Origin: Myotis daubentonii
Lineage: Eukaryota; Chordata; Mammalia; Chiroptera; Vespertilionidae
Assembly: GCF_963259705.1 (NCBI RefSeq)
Contig: NC_081846.1
Coordinates: 91,524,641-91,588,640, forward strand
Length of the DNA stretch: 64,000 nt
Reading direction: 5' to 3'
In this document: piece after piece, positions 46,291 through 58,564 of the stretch
Numbering within the stretch: position 1 is the first letter of the stretch
How the letters are laid out: every line of letters begins with the position of its first letter
Made by a program: the position numbers and the translations under genes
The notes under the pieces: model-generated
Database searches by the model: none
Seen by the model: only the letters and a program-made list of their open reading frames with translations
What the model was told of the DNA's origin: nothing

Positions 46291-48104
46291 ATCATTATCA
46301 GGAAGGTCTCCACTCCAGCCAAGGGAAGGGAGAGGTGTGGGCTGTGGGGTGGACACCATGGTCAGCATGGGCAGGAATGCGCCTTGGGACGCAGTAGCCA
46401 GTAAAGAAGGGGTCGCATGCCATCCTGGGCTTTGGTTGTGTGACTCAGGGCTGAGGAACATGGAGGATGCTCAGGCCTCCCTCAGCTAACCAATTTTTTC
46501 CTCTTTTCAAAGAAGAAAATAGTCTCTCCCCAAAGACAGTAGGAAACACTGTCTTATCCACAGGCTTCTAGAGACCCCTTTTTGATGCATCCTCACTACC
46601 TGGCAGAAATTTATCTCCGGGTCCCTCAAGGAAAAGGGTTATAGATAATTGGGCTTATGAAAACTAAGTTTATACCTTTGAAATGCAAATACTTGGTCTC
46701 CAAGAATTCTTATCTGGACCATTTTTAAAAATGCAAATTTCTTGAAGGGAAATTTTATCAAAAGAGAAAAACCTTAACTTATTTCAACTCTTTCTTTCTA
46801 AATCAGTGAGTTTTGCTTTGTAATACCTGGAAGTCTTCTCGACTGACAGGTCCTACAGACTCAGAAATTGGTTGATGATTTGGTGTGTTCATTAACCTGT
46901 GTGTGTGTGTTTCCTTCTGTTTTAGAGGGTGAAGGCCTCTGACCTTATTTACCTAACTGTTTATTTACACAGTGTAGCTTCACTTTAGAAGACCATCTGC
47001 ATCACCTACTCCTAAAAGGAAACTCAGTGGTCTGACTGGATTGGCTCGCTCTTGGGATTCGATGGTTAAGTTGGTGCTATATAAAGTGGTCTATCGGCTT
47101 TGCTTGAAGCTGCTTTCCCTTCTCTGCCCAACTGGTCAACTTCAGAGCCCTTCTTCAGGAGGGAAATTTTAGAACACCCCCCTTAATGCGGACTAAGTAG
47201 AGTAAACAAAAGGGCCACACACTCCCTCCTCCACTTTAATGTGGGACACTGCAAAATGTGTCGCTTGCTCTATCACTTGGTTTTTACTTCTCACTAGACC
47301 TTTAGTTGTTACTCTCAACATTTTTGGACTATACCTTTTTAACTTTCTTGTCCAACTTGTCACCTCTAGAACACAAGAACGCCCGCTTGGTTAGCAGTGC
47401 CCTCCTCTGGACAGTGCCATCCTCTCAGCATCGGGTATGCCACCTCCCAGAGACAGCACCAGGCGGAGCTGGGCTTTGAGAAACGCCTCTTGCCTGGTGA
47501 AGGCCCCCCTTCCCTTTCACTCCCTTTTCCTTTGGCAAATAAGAAGAATCTCTGGGCCCAGGGATAGGCAGGGCTATGTTCCTCCACAACAAGAAAAGGC
47601 TACAAAGGAGAAGATCCTCATCCATTTACCCTTGTAAGACTGCAAGACCCAAAGCTCTTCAAGAGGGAAATATGTTAGCCTAGGTAGCTAGATATTAATG
47701 AAGGGAGGGAGCAAAGGGAATGGCATTATGAAACATAATCAACTAGGACACATAAGCTGGTTTCACTTGGAAGTCACAGCATTCATAGGCACCCCAGAGG
47801 GTCACAGCATCACCTCACCAATGGACTGACACCCTTAGTCCTTCCATGTAGGGAAGGAGGACCACCTTTAAATCTCCCCAGGGTACAACTGATCCATTTG
47901 TTCAGACTATGGGTGGGGGAGGAATAAACAGTAAAAGGGAACTTTCTCTGCTGGGAGAAATCAGAATGATGCAAGGAAAGTTCCTTCTGCTTTGAGGAAC
48001 ATGCAGTAGAAACTATAATGGCAACCAAAGGAGACAGAGCCTAGCCTGGGAAAAGAATCTGATTGGTTATGGGAAACAGAATCCCAGAAGATCCTGCAAA
48101 TGAA
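46291..48104. other. Unassigned interval between two repeat copies
   Basis: Mixed composition. If the flanking blocks are LTRs this would be the interior of a defective provirus, but I find no gag, pol or env motif. Frames at 47366-47637 have no recognised domain. Confidence 0.4.
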
Positions 48105-48300
48105 TTGATTAAGGGGAGAAAACAGTGACAGCCTGGGAAGGATTGAGGAATTGATTGTTTATTTTGAAACATTGTTTGGTCCTTCCCAAGCCTGAGATGA
48201 TATAACCCAAGCTTAACAAAGAACTTTCTCTCTCTCTGTCTTTCTCGGTAACGTGCGCCCGTCCTGTTGGTTCACTTCCACGTTCTCTCTCCGTAGCAGC
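48105..48300 (+). repeat. Repeated LTR-like block, copy 2
   Basis: Same word series as 46140-46290 (TTATTTTGAAACATTG, TCCTTCCCAAGCCTGAGA, ATATAACCCAAGCTTAAC, CT-rich), then TAACGTGCGCCCGTCCTG. The ATATAA word could be a TATA box of an LTR. Confidence 0.55.
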
Positions 48301-50060
48301 CATGAAGCCCTAGCAGCCGCTTGGGGCCTGGGCTTTAAGCATAAGCCTAGATACAGCAACACAGGACCTGCCAGGACACAGCCAGAAACAGACTGAGCTG
48401 CTGGATGGGGACAGGGACTGAATGAATTGAAGGAATGGCACTGAACTGATGGGCACTGGCCTTTGTCCTGGGCTTAATGGAGATCTGTTGGGATTTTCTA
48501 CACTAAGACAGATCAAGATGAGACACTGGGAATCCAGGAACAGTCCTTTAATTTTGCTTTTACCACTAAACCTTATATTCCCACATGTGGTTCCCTGAAA
48601 TGCTTTCCTTGCAACTTCATGAAAGGGCCTCATTTCCACTGAAAGCTGCAGCACTGGTAGACTGATCCAAAATATTAAGCAGGAAATAAAGTTAATATGA
48701 CTTTCACCTCAAAATCTGTTTCTCTGTACATTTGGAAATATATACAAAGAAATCAGACAATAGAAAAATATTGAATTATTGTATCTAGGTTTCAACAAAG
48801 ACCTATGATGCCAAAAAACATATGAGAAGGTGCTCATTTTCATTTGTTATCAGAGATATAAGAAGGAAATAAAATGTGAAACCATTTTGCATGTTCCAGA
48901 AAAGCTAAAACTAAGTAGACTAACATTAGTAAATTTTGGTAAATATTTGAAGATAATGAAATTCTTCTATAAAATTGAGAGTGAAAATTTGTATTACCAC
49001 TCTGGAAAATCCTTTGATGGTGCTTACTAAAGTAAATATATGCAAAATACTTTTTCATTTTCTGTTGTAAGTATGTAGATAACAGAAATGCATATGCATT
49101 TGTCCCACAAAAATACACAATATGTGTGTGCACTTGTTATGAAAGACCAAATTTGAATATTCACCAACATATAAGTTATGGGGGCTAAAAAAATTAATAC
49201 TTTTACTCCCACCATTTAAGTTCTTTTAGACTGGGTTAATAACTGAATTAACAGAGACAGATTAATAGGAGAAAATCAAAGTTTAACACATGCACATGGG
49301 GAATTCACATAGACATGATAAATCCATGAAAATTTCAAAGACAATGAGGCAACATTGGGTAAATAAGACATTTTGGGACAAAAGGAAAAGGGGAGGAGAA
49401 TGGGGTCTTATATTTCAGAAGTGAGAATGGGCAATTTATGGGTAGTTGAGGAAGAATGAAGCATGCATGGCAGGAAGCCACCTTGCAGGTGACTCAGAAG
49501 CAGTGGGGCACAGGTGCTATCTAGGTAACAGGCACCTGCTGGAAATACTCCTGTTTTACCACACTTAATTCTAATTAGGCTAAGGCAGCATGGGAACTCT
49601 GTTCTAAAGCAGGTTTCTCTGTATCTCTTGGAAAGAGTAAGGGGAGGATCAAAGGTCCTTTCTTAATAAACAGCTTAAAATCAATGTCCCAAAAAGCATC
49701 TTCAGGGTGGCAGAATTTTGATTCCTTCAGTAGAAGAATTAGGAGAAAGTTTGATTTTCTGCAATTAAAAACAAACAAAAAAAATCAAAACATGTTTTAA
49801 GAACCAGGAATGTAGTTGACTGTGTTGAATATTTCTGTGACTTTCTGAAAGGCACAAAGAAACTTGAATTTGAAAGTGTGGAGTTATTGTAGTTGTAGGA
49901 ATGTAGGAAAAAATAGAATATCTTAGAGATTTTGTACTAAAAAAAATCAGAATCTTTCATAAAATCAGATTAGGCCTCCCATTCATTGTGTGTTGTCAGT
50001 GAGTCCACATAAAAGAAACGTGCATGTGGTTTGTTGCAGTTAGTTGATATCCCTGTAGAC
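48301..50060. other. Unassigned interval
   Basis: No gene or repeat that I can name. Confidence 0.5.
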
Positions 50061-50525
50061 CAGATTCCCAACCTTTCTGTCGGCCATGCCCCACCTACGC
50101 ATCTCTAAAATCCTGATGCCCCCGCTCCGTGACACAAAATTCTTATTATTCAAAAAGTGAACTCCTATTCACATGGAGGAAGCCTAAAAGGCCATTATCT
50201 TGGTCTGAACAAGCTTCCAAAGAACATGGCATCCATGAAAGAGAAATAAAAGAATGAAAGGACAGTTGAAGTACTGAGGACAAAATCACTAAGAAATTGT
50301 TTAAAAAATAATAATAATATGAAGTGATATAAAAATAGCAAATAAAGTTTCAAAACTTATAATAGAGAACTAAAATGCATAAATATGTTGCAATATATAT
50401 TTATATACTGTATATGAGCTCCTAGAACCATAAGACATGCATAAAATCTTGAATTGCCCCCGTTAAAAATCAAATTAATCAAATTACCCCCCTGTGGGAT
50501 GTGTGCCCCACATTGGAAACCACTG
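50061..50525 (+). mobile_element. hAT non-autonomous element (465 bp)
   Basis: Starts CAGATTCCCAACCTTTCTG and ends GTGCCCCACATTGGAAACCACTG (quoted in part), flanked by CTGTAGAC/TTGTAGAC. The interior is AT-rich without coding potential. Confidence 0.85.
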
Positions 50526-50869
50526 TTGTAGACAAAGAAGGGACATTCTATGGAAAGTTATCTTAGAGGGTGATCTGATCATATCTTCCTAACTGGGCAG
50601 GTCATAGTGGTTAGTCATGTCCCAGGCATATCACTTTTAAGTAAAAGATGTATATTTGCTGTAATCAAGCCCAGTTTATTGTTTCTGGACATCTACGTTA
50701 ACACACCTTTTGAGGCAACGTAGTAAGAAGCTTGGAAAATTCCTGGGCAAGTGGAATGGGAAAACTGAGACAAGCAAATTAAACAAGTCCAAACAATTTG
50801 AACAGCTTGCAGCAGCTAGTGAATCATAACACCTTCTCTTCCCTCACCAAGAAGACTTGAGAGCAATTG
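50526..50869. other. Unassigned interval
   Basis: No feature recognised. Confidence 0.4.
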
Positions 50870-50877
50870 GTTTATAC

Positions 50878-51101
50878 CAGCTGTGGGCAAACTATGGCCC
50901 ACGGGCCGGATCCGGCCCATTTGAAATGAATAAAACTAAAAAAAAAAAAAAAAAAAAAAGACCGTACCATCTTATGTAATGATGTTTACTTTGAATTTAT
51001 ATTAGTTCACACAAACACTCCATCCATGCTTTTGTTCCGGCCCTCCAGTCCAGTTTAAGAACCCATTGTGGCCCTCGAGTCAAAAAGTTTGCCCACCCCT
51101 G
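50878..51101 (+). mobile_element. hAT MITE (GTGGGCAAACT type)
   Basis: CAGCTGTGGGCAAACTATGG to AAAGTTTGCCCACCCCTG, with exact 8-bp duplication GTTTATAC (50870-50877, 51102-51109). Contains an internal poly-A run at 50938-50959. Sister copy of 45294-45463. Confidence 0.95.
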
Positions 51102-51109
51102 GTTTATAC

Positions 51110-51835
51110 CTTCCTCACTAACCAGAGAACACAGAGCTTAATCCCCTGGCCCGGGAGATAGAGGACAGAGATCCCGTTAATGCCATTTGTGCTAGCCAGA
51201 CCCAAGGACAGATGCAGTCAGGGGAACAAATAAACCCCATTAGAGCCAAGATAAAAGTAAAACAGTAAAGCACACCAAAGAATAATCCCAAACTCCACTC
51301 ATTTTGATGCATCAGCATATTAATAATGCCCCTGGAAAGTATCCCCTAAGATTCTCACCCACAGAAGAGATAAAACCCCCCAAACAAAGGATTGCAGTAT
51401 AGTCTAACTCTAGAAAACAATCACACCCTGTCTTGAGCATGAACATTTTATTTGCCCCTAAATTCTAATGACCAGCTTGAGATTTACAACCAGAGGAGCA
51501 GCAGGCAGTGGCAGCCCACCTAGGGCTGGTCCAGGCTCCAAGCCTCCTTTTTCCCTGTGAGCTAACAGCTGCCCCACCTTGGCTCACTTCTTTCCTATAA
51601 TGTTTCTAGGGAGCCAAAGCAGAGCATGTCCTAGGCTCTCTTCTATTGCTTCTTCTACCCAAGTCCTTTCTTTGTTTCACTGACCCCAGCTTTAATAAAT
51701 GTGCTCTCAAAATCACCTGGACTCATGTTGTGAAATCTTTCCTACATGGAATCAAAAATCCACACACTACACATAGGCCTGAGGCAGACCTGCTCTGAGC
51801 CATTCCCTGTCCAGTAACACTTTGAAATAAAGGCC
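51110..51835 (+). repeat. Possible LTR-containing interval
   Basis: The part 51480-51780 has a GC-richer block, CCCAGCTTTAATAAATGTGC with an AATAAA signal near 51692, and a T-rich U5-like end. Boundaries and family are not defined and no second copy is present. Confidence 0.3.
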
Positions 51836-52183
51836 ATCAAGACAGCACATAATCTTGTTAATAAATTTATAATTGAATCTCCTCCTTGATTTCTCCCACC
51901 TCCATGTAATTTTTCTTACCTTCTGTCTTTAATTTCAAATGCATAAAAAAGTCCACACACACATCTGCATAACTGCTATTCTCCTGAGCATTTTAGAACT
52001 TGAAAACTGGCATATGTCAGCTTGGCTCAAATAAACTTATAAAAATTATCTAAATATCTGCATGATTTTTACATGAACATCACAATCCATTCTGGTGAGA
52101 TCATCAGTTTAAATGCTAATAGAAGAAAGGTGATAAAAAATACACAATTATTTTGCTTTAAGCAATTGAGTTGTGCTCAGACA
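51836..52183. other. Unassigned interval
   Basis: AT-rich sequence, no feature recognised. Confidence 0.5.
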
Positions 52184-52603
52184 TCCTATATAATAAAAGC
52201 CAAATATGCTAAATGTCCAGTAAGCCATTCAACCAATCAAAGTGTAATATGCTAATGATATGCTAAGGCCACTCAACCGCTCATTATGACATGCACTGAC
52301 CACCAGGGGGCAGACAATTGACTGGCAGGCCAGTTGGTATGACGTGCACTGACCACCAGGGAGCAGGAGCTCTGACTGGTAAGTTAGCTTGCTGCGGGGG
52401 TTCTGGCCAATTGGGACTGAATGAGATAGGCCAGACATACCCTAGAACCCTCCTGCAGTCCCCCCTGGCTGGCCAACATTCCATGTCCCTCCCAGGCCCT
52501 GATCGTGCACCAGTGGGTTCCCTCAGCCTGGCCTGCACCCTCTCACAATCTGGGCTGAGGGACACCCCCCTGAGTGCACAAATTTCATGCACCGGGACTC
52601 TAG
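52184..52603 (+). mobile_element. Helitron, complete ends
   Basis: TCCTATATAATAAAAGCC after host A, to the 3' hairpin word GTGCACAAATTTCATGCAC and GACTCTAG. Subfamily of 38857-39454. Directly followed by another Helitron start. Confidence 0.93.
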
Positions 52604-52779
52604 TCTATAATAAAAAAGCATAATATGCTAATTAGATTGGACATCCTTCCTGACAACCTTCTGGACAAAGCCGAGGCTACAAGGGAAACTTGGGTCCCAG
52701 GTGCCAGATGTAAGCTGATGCCAGCAGCCAGGAGAAGGAAGGCCTACTCTTGCATGAATTTCATGCAACGGGCCTCTAG
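52604..52779 (+). mobile_element. Short Helitron, head-to-tail tandem
   Basis: TCTATAATAAAAAAGCATAA starts right after the upstream CTAG. It ends TGCATGAATTTCATGCAACGG...CTCTAG, followed by T. Same small subfamily as 12527-12709. Confidence 0.92.
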
Positions 52780-52796
52780 TATAAATATAATTAAAA

Positions 52797-53265
52797 CTAG
52801 AGGCCCGGTGCACAAAAATTTGTGCACTCAGGGGTAATGGGGGTCCCTAAGCCCGGCCTGTGCCCTCTCGCAGTCTGGGACCCCTCAGGGGTTGACCACC
52901 TGCTGGCTTAGGCCTGCTCTCTGGGGGATTGGGCCTAAGATGGCAATCAGACATCCCTCTGGCAGCCCGGCAGCCCTCGGGGATGTCCACTTGCCAGCGG
53001 GGAGCCGGCCTAAACTGCAGTCGGACATCCTTAGCACTGCTGAGGAGGCAGGGGAGGCTCCCATCACCACCGCTGTACTGGCAGCCATCAGCCTGGCTTG
53101 TGGCTGAGCAGAGCTCCTCCCATGTGAGAGCGCCCTGACCACCAGAGGGCAGCTCCTGCATTGAGCGTCTCCCCCCCGGTGGACAGTGTGTGTCATAGTG
53201 ACCAGTCATTCCCAGTCTTTCTGCTGTTAGAGTCAATTTGCATATTACCCTTTTACTATATAGGA
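52797..53265 (-). mobile_element. Helitron unit A (reverse strand), composite pair copy 2
   Basis: CTAGAGGCCCGGTGCAC start (reverse 3' end), with 3' hairpin GTGCACAAAAATTTGTGCAC and 5' end ACTATATAGGA at 53255-53265. Close match to 34105-34574 and 62496-62968. Confidence 0.93.
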
Positions 53266-53953
53266 TAGAGGCCTGGTGCATGGGTGGGGGCTGGCTGGTT
53301 TGCACTGAAGGGTGTCCCGGATCACACCTCCTTCAGGTGGGGGTCCCACTTGGGTGCCTGGCCAGCCTGGTTGAGGGTATGATGGCTGTTTGCAGCTGGT
53401 CACACCCTCTTCAGGGTGGGCATCCCCACTGGGGTGCCTGGCCAGCCTGGATGAGGGGATGATGGCTGTTTGCAGCTAGTCACACCCCCTTCAGGGTGGG
53501 GGTCCCCACTGGGGTGCCTGGCCAGTCTGGCCAGGCTGAGGGCCGTTTTCAGGCTGGCAGGTGACTGAAGCTCCCAACCTCTCCTTTTTTTCTTTTTCTT
53601 TTATTCTGGGATTTATTTACCTTCTATGGCTGTCACTGGAGCTGAGAGCCAGCTTTAGCTCTGAGGCTCAGCTCCAGCTCTGAGACCTCGGCTGCTGAAA
53701 GCAGGTTTCTGGGTATTATTTAGCTTCTATAATTACAACATTGTTTCTTAGACTGCAGCTCAGAGGCCAGCAGCGGCAGGCGGGAAACCTTGGCTTCCTC
53801 CATCACTGGAGCAAGCAAGCCTCCTGTTCACTTCAGCTGCCTGGCTGCCGGCCGCCATCTTGGTTGGCAGTTAATTTGCATATCGCCCTGATTAGCAATG
53901 GGAAGGGTAGCGAAGTTACGGTTAATTACCATGTTTCTCTATTATTAGATAGA
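53266..53953 (-). mobile_element. Helitron unit B (reverse strand), composite pair copy 2
   Basis: Begins TAGAGGCCTGGTGCATGGG with CTAG reduced to CTA. It holds tandem ~70-bp units (GGGTGGGGGTCCCCACTGGGG type) from 53335 to 53530 and a T-rich run, and ends near ATTATTAGATAGAA. Confidence 0.88.
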
Positions 53954-54201
53954 ATTGACTAATTTATTGATGTTTTTAAAACATGTAATATAGAACACAA
54001 TATTTAGTCTATGTCAAAAATAATTGGCATGTTTACTGATCATTTATTAATGAATATGACTAAAACTTTAAACTTTAACTAAAGTCCCTTTAATTTATTT
54101 TTTTTTAGTTTAAAAAACGATAATTTGGGAATCTAAATCTTGTTTTATTTCTAATATTTAAAATTTATAAACTTATGACTATTTGTCTACTTATCTAGTT
54201 A

Positions 54202-54630
54202 TCCTATATCAGTGATGGCAAACCTTTTGAGCTCAGTGTTTCAGCATTTTAAAAAACCCTAACTTAACTCTGGTGCCATGTCACATAAAGAAATTTTTTG
54301 ATATTTGCAACCATAGTAAAGCAAAGATTTATATTTTTGATATTTATTTTATATATTTCAATGCCATTTAACAAAGAAAAATCAACCAAAAAAATGAGTT
54401 TGTGTGTCACCTCTGACATGCATGCCATAGGTTCGCCATCACTGTCCTATATAATAAAAGGGTAATATGCAAATTGAGTGAATGGTGAAACAACCAGAAC
54501 ACCTGTGGCCCCTCTCCCTGGCTGGCCCTGTCGAGGGCACCTTGCCCCAGCCAGCCTGCTCCAGATGGTACCCATCGGGGCGGGCCAGCTGGACCTCACC
54601 AGTGCACCAATTTATGCACCGGACCCCTAG
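54202..54630 (+). mobile_element. Short Helitron split by a MITE in its 5' end
   Basis: The 5' terminus TCCTATAT (54202-54209) is followed by a MITE, and the Helitron resumes as TCCTATATAATAAAAGGG at 54445. The 3' end is GTGCACCAATTTATGCACCGG...CCCTAG at 54630, before T. Own length without the MITE is 186 bp. Confidence 0.9.
54210..54444 (-). mobile_element. hAT MITE in Helitron 5' terminus
   Basis: 235 bp, CAGTGATGGCAAACC to GGTTCGCCATCACTG, exact 8-bp duplication TCCTATAT. Orientation opposite to the copies at 37991 and 39232. Confidence 0.95.
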
Positions 54631-55489
54631 TATAAATATAAAAGAGTATATTGCAAAAACATATACGGCAAACCTGGTAGAGAGTTTTCACAAAGTGAAT
54701 TATTAATAAACAGCTTATGATGACCAAAGATTATAAAATTCACATTTCTGTAGTCAGATTTTTTTTTTCTTTCCAAGATAGAGACTACTTTCTAAACCAA
54801 CTTGTTTCAACACATTTTTCTCTCCCTTAGGATACAATAATGGGTTTTTTAACCTGTATCCTGAATTAGATACAGAGTTTATTTTTACCCAAAAGCTTTT
54901 TATTTTTCTTTTTGTTCTTGTGAACATGTCTGTGATTTCCTAAATAGGACACCATTACTAAAGCATCAGAAAATCAAGAAAAAAAAATCTGTCTTTGAGA
55001 TTACCTGGTCTATGACCCAAATCAAACATCGTGTTGATTATTTCATTATGATTCTGCTTTGAAAACATGCATCTAAATTTGTGTTCTTGCCCTACTCTTT
55101 CAATTTCTCAATGATATAACTTAGTTTTCCTAGATCATCTTGTGATTTATTAACAATGTCTGATGGACTTAGGAAACCGTTATTAATAAGTTGCATTTTG
55201 AAATTATTATGTTTCCATTAGCCAAGATAAACATAGATTTGCAAAATTGGTAAGTATAAGTACTCCTTTCACAATATATGTAACTTAAGAGAAAATTTAA
55301 AGATGAAATTTGAAAACTTTTGTTTCAAGATCAAGACTGTTTTTTGCAAGATTAATTAATAAATTAATTAATTACTTTTTATATCATCTGCCAACCTCTC
55401 TCCTGTATCAATCATCAGCTTGTGTTACTGTCTTATTTTATTTCTTCATTTATTTTTTCTTTATTTTAGTTCTTTTAGATTTTACCTCT
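54631..55489. other. Unassigned interval
   Basis: AT-rich, no named feature. Confidence 0.5.
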
Positions 55490-55607
55490 AAGTGAGATTA
55501 CACATATTTGTATTTCTCTTTGTGACTTATTTCACTTGACATAATACCCTCTATGTTCATTCATGTTATCTCAAATGGCAAGATATTATCCTTTGTATTG
55601 CTGAATC

Positions 55608-55610
<3 letters not shown>

Positions 55611-55670
<60 letters not shown>
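55611..55670. repeat. (TA)n microsatellite
   Basis: About 60 bases of TA dinucleotide inside the L1. Confidence 0.97.
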
Positions 55671-55672
<2 letters not shown>

Positions 55673-56981
55673 CACATCTTCTTTATCCATTCATCTATTG
55701 CTGAATATTGAGTTTGCTTCCATATCTTTGCAATTATAAATAATGGTGCAATGACATAGGGTGCATATATCTTTTCAAATTAATGTTTTTGTATTAATAT
55801 TTGGAAAAATACCCAGAAGTTGAATTGATGGATTATATGGTAACTTTATTTTTAATCTTTTAATGAATTTTGATTCTGTTTTTCATAGTTGTGGCAGCAA
55901 TTTAAATTTCCACCAACAATATATGAGGTTAACTTAGCACTTGACATTTGTTAATTTATTGATGATAGCCATTCTGACAGGTGTGAGGTGCTATCTCATT
56001 TTAATTATCCTTTCCTTGATGATTGAACATTTTTATATATCTATTGGCCACGTGTATATTTTTTTTTTGCAAAATAATGTATATTCATGTCCTCTGCCCA
56101 TTTTTAAATAGAATTGTTTATATTTTTTTCATATTTAATTTAATGACTTTTTAATATATATTTTGAATATCAATCCCTAACTGACAATTATCTTCTTCCA
56201 TTCAGTAGGTTTTGTTTTTATGATGATTTCCTTTACTGTGACAATATTTTTAGTTATGAGGACCAAGTTTTTTCTTTTGTTTTCCTTGATTGCATAGACA
56301 TACACAAGATAATATTATTAAGAATAATGTCAAAGAGTTTACTGCCTGTTTTCTTTTTAGAGTTTTATGGTTTTATGTCTTACATTTAAGTCTTTAATCA
56401 ATTTTGAGTGTACATTTCTATCTGGTGAAATGCAGTCGTCTACATTTTTTTAACGTGTTGTATAGTTTTCCCAAGAGCATTTATTAAAGAGACTGTCTTT
56501 ACATTATTAAATATTCTTGCTTCCTTTGTTCTTGAATAATTGACCATTTAAGCAAGTATTTATTTCTTCTATTTTTTCCATTGATCTATATATCTGCTTT
56601 TAGGCCACTACTATATTGTTTTGATTCTGTAGCTTTATAGTATAGTTTCATATCCGGAACTGTGATACCTCCCACTTTGTTGTGTCTTAATATTTCTTTG
56701 GTTATTCGGGGACTCTTGATTCCATGTAAATTTTAGAATTAGGTGTTCTAATTATGAGAAAAATGCCATGGATATTTTAAGAGGGATTGCATTGAATCTA
56801 TATATTACTTTAGGTAGTAAAAATATTGTAACAATTCGAATTCTTTTAGTTTATGAGCAAGGCATACATATCCTTCCATTTTTTGTGTGTGTCTTGTTCA
56901 ATTTCTTTCTTCAATGTCTTTTAGTTTTTAGCATACAGGTTCTTTCACCTCTTTGGTTAAATGTACTCCCAGGTTTTTTTT

Positions 56982-57198
56982 ACTTTTTTAAATTTATTTT
57001 ATTGATTTCAGAGAGGAAGGAAGAAGGAGAGTTAGAAACATCAATGATAAGAGAAAATCATTGATCAGCTGCCTCCTGCATGCCCCCTACTGGGGATCGA
57101 GCCCACAACCTGGGCATGTGCCCTTGACAGGAATCGGACTTGGGACCCTTCAGTCCGCAGACTGACACTGTATCCACTGAGCCAAACAAGCTAGGGCT
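56982..57198 (-). mobile_element. VES-type SINE, reverse strand
   Basis: TTATTTTATTGATTTCAGAG, GATCAGCTGCCTCCTGCATG, CCCACAACCTGGGCATGTG and CCACTGAGCCAAACAAGCTA in the usual reverse order. Inserted in L1. Confidence 0.92.
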
Positions 57199-57385
57199 AT
57201 TTTATACTTTTTGATGCAATTATGAATGCAATTGTTTTATTAAATTCTTCTTCCTGTTCTTTTCTACTGGCGTATAGAAATTCAGCTGATTTTTGTACAT
57301 TGATTCTGTTTTCTTCCATTTTACTGAAGTCATATTAATTCTAATAGTTTCACTTTTGATGGTATATTTAGAGTTTATATAAATA

Positions 57386-57930
57386 CACTGAGTGGCCAGA
57401 TTATTATGACCACCTGACATTTGTAGACAAATTAGCTATAATTTTGCACTAAAGTTGCTAGATGGCCAGATCATTACAAACATCTGAATAGCACAACATA
57501 CCTAAGTATCGTTGTTGATCAAGTTCATCCTATCATGTTGATGGCATATCCCAATGGAGATGGCTTCTTCTAAAAAGACAATGTGCCATGCTACGGTGCT
57601 CATATTGTGCAGGAGTCATTTCAAGAACATGAGGGAGACCTTACCTTGCTTAGGTGGCCCCCACAATCACCAGATCTCAATCCAATTGAGCATTTGTGGG
57701 ACAAAGTTAAAAGAGCCATCAGGCAGCTGGTTCCACAACCATCAAATATCACAGAACTGGACAGTGCTATTCATCAGGTGGTGTCAGATTCCTCGCATCA
57801 CCTTTCAACATCTCATGGAGTCATTGCCAAGAAGAATCGCTGCAGAATTGAAGGCAAAAGGTGGTCCAATGAAGGACTGATGGAGTGGTCATAGTAATCT
57901 GGCCAGTCATAATAATCTGGCCATTCAGTG
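57386..57930 (+). mobile_element. Tc1/mariner-type element, internally deleted
   Basis: 545 bp with inverted ends CACTGAGTGGCCAGATTATT and its near complement ending GGCCATTCAGTG, flanked by TA on both sides (57384-57385, 57931-57932). The 3' part still encodes a transposase tail and the N-terminal half is deleted. A second ATCTGGCCAGTCATAATAA word inside the right end suggests a longer or subrepeated terminal repeat. Confidence 0.92.
57568..57897 (+). pseudogene. Tc1-like transposase C-terminal remnant (DD36E spacing)
   Basis: The frame holds K-D-N-V-P-C-Y (the second catalytic Asp at 57577-57579, the Tc1 DNAPCH block) and then WPPQSPDLNPIEHLWD, with the catalytic Glu at 57688-57690. Thirty-six residues separate Asp and Glu, by codon count, instead of 34 as in classical Tc1. 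That spacing recalls the DD36E (Incomer) group. The DNA-binding domain and first Asp are missing, so it cannot act. It ends TAG just before the right inverted repeat, as in intact relatives. Confidence 0.85.
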
Positions 57931-57936
57931 TATATA

Positions 57937-58433
57937 CTAGAGGCCTGGTGCATGAAATTCATGCACTGGAGCAGGGGGTTGTGTCCCTCAGGCAAGCCTG
58001 CACCCTCTCCAATCTGGGACCCCTCGAGGGATGTCCGACTGCCCATTTAGGCCCAATCCCACTAAATGGGCAGTTGGACATCCCTCTCACAATCTGGGAC
58101 TGCTGACTCCCAATAACTTGCCTGCCCATAACCACTCTGCCTGCCAGCCTGATCCCCCCCTAACTACTCCCCTGCCAGCCTGATTGATGCTTAACTGCTC
58201 CCCTGCTGGCCCAATTGCTCCTAAATGCACTCCCCTGCCAGCCTGGTCACCCCCAACTACCCTCCCCTGCAGGCTTGGTTCCCCCCGACTGCCCTCCCCT
58301 GCAGGCCTGGTCTGCCTCCAACTGCCCTCCCTTGCTGGCCATCTTGTAGTGGCCATCTTTGCCCACATGGGGGCAGCCATCTTGTGTGTTGGACTGATGA
58401 TCAATTTGCATATTACCTCTTTATTATATTGGA
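57937..58433 (-). mobile_element. Helitron, reverse strand, complete ends
   Basis: CTAGAGGCCTGGTGCATGAA with the hairpin TGCATGAAATTCATGCA, a 5' end at ATTATATTGGA, and host A and T in place. The interior has CTGCCAGCCTG/CTCCCCTGC-type repeats (58130-58340). It starts only four bases after the Tc1 element's TA. Confidence 0.92.
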
Positions 58434-58564
58434 TATATTGTAAATATAAATATTGTTTATATATTAATATAAAACATTGTTTATACTCTAAATATAAATA
58501 TATATTATTATGTCATCTGCAAATAATGACAGTTTTACTTCTTTTTTCATTTTAAATGCCTTAT

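Noticed and set aside
52847..53305. 152-codon reverse frame and the similar 158-codon frame at 62339-62815
   Set aside because: Similar peptides arise because both are copies of the same composite Helitron. The frames cross element boundaries and contain no Rep or helicase motif.
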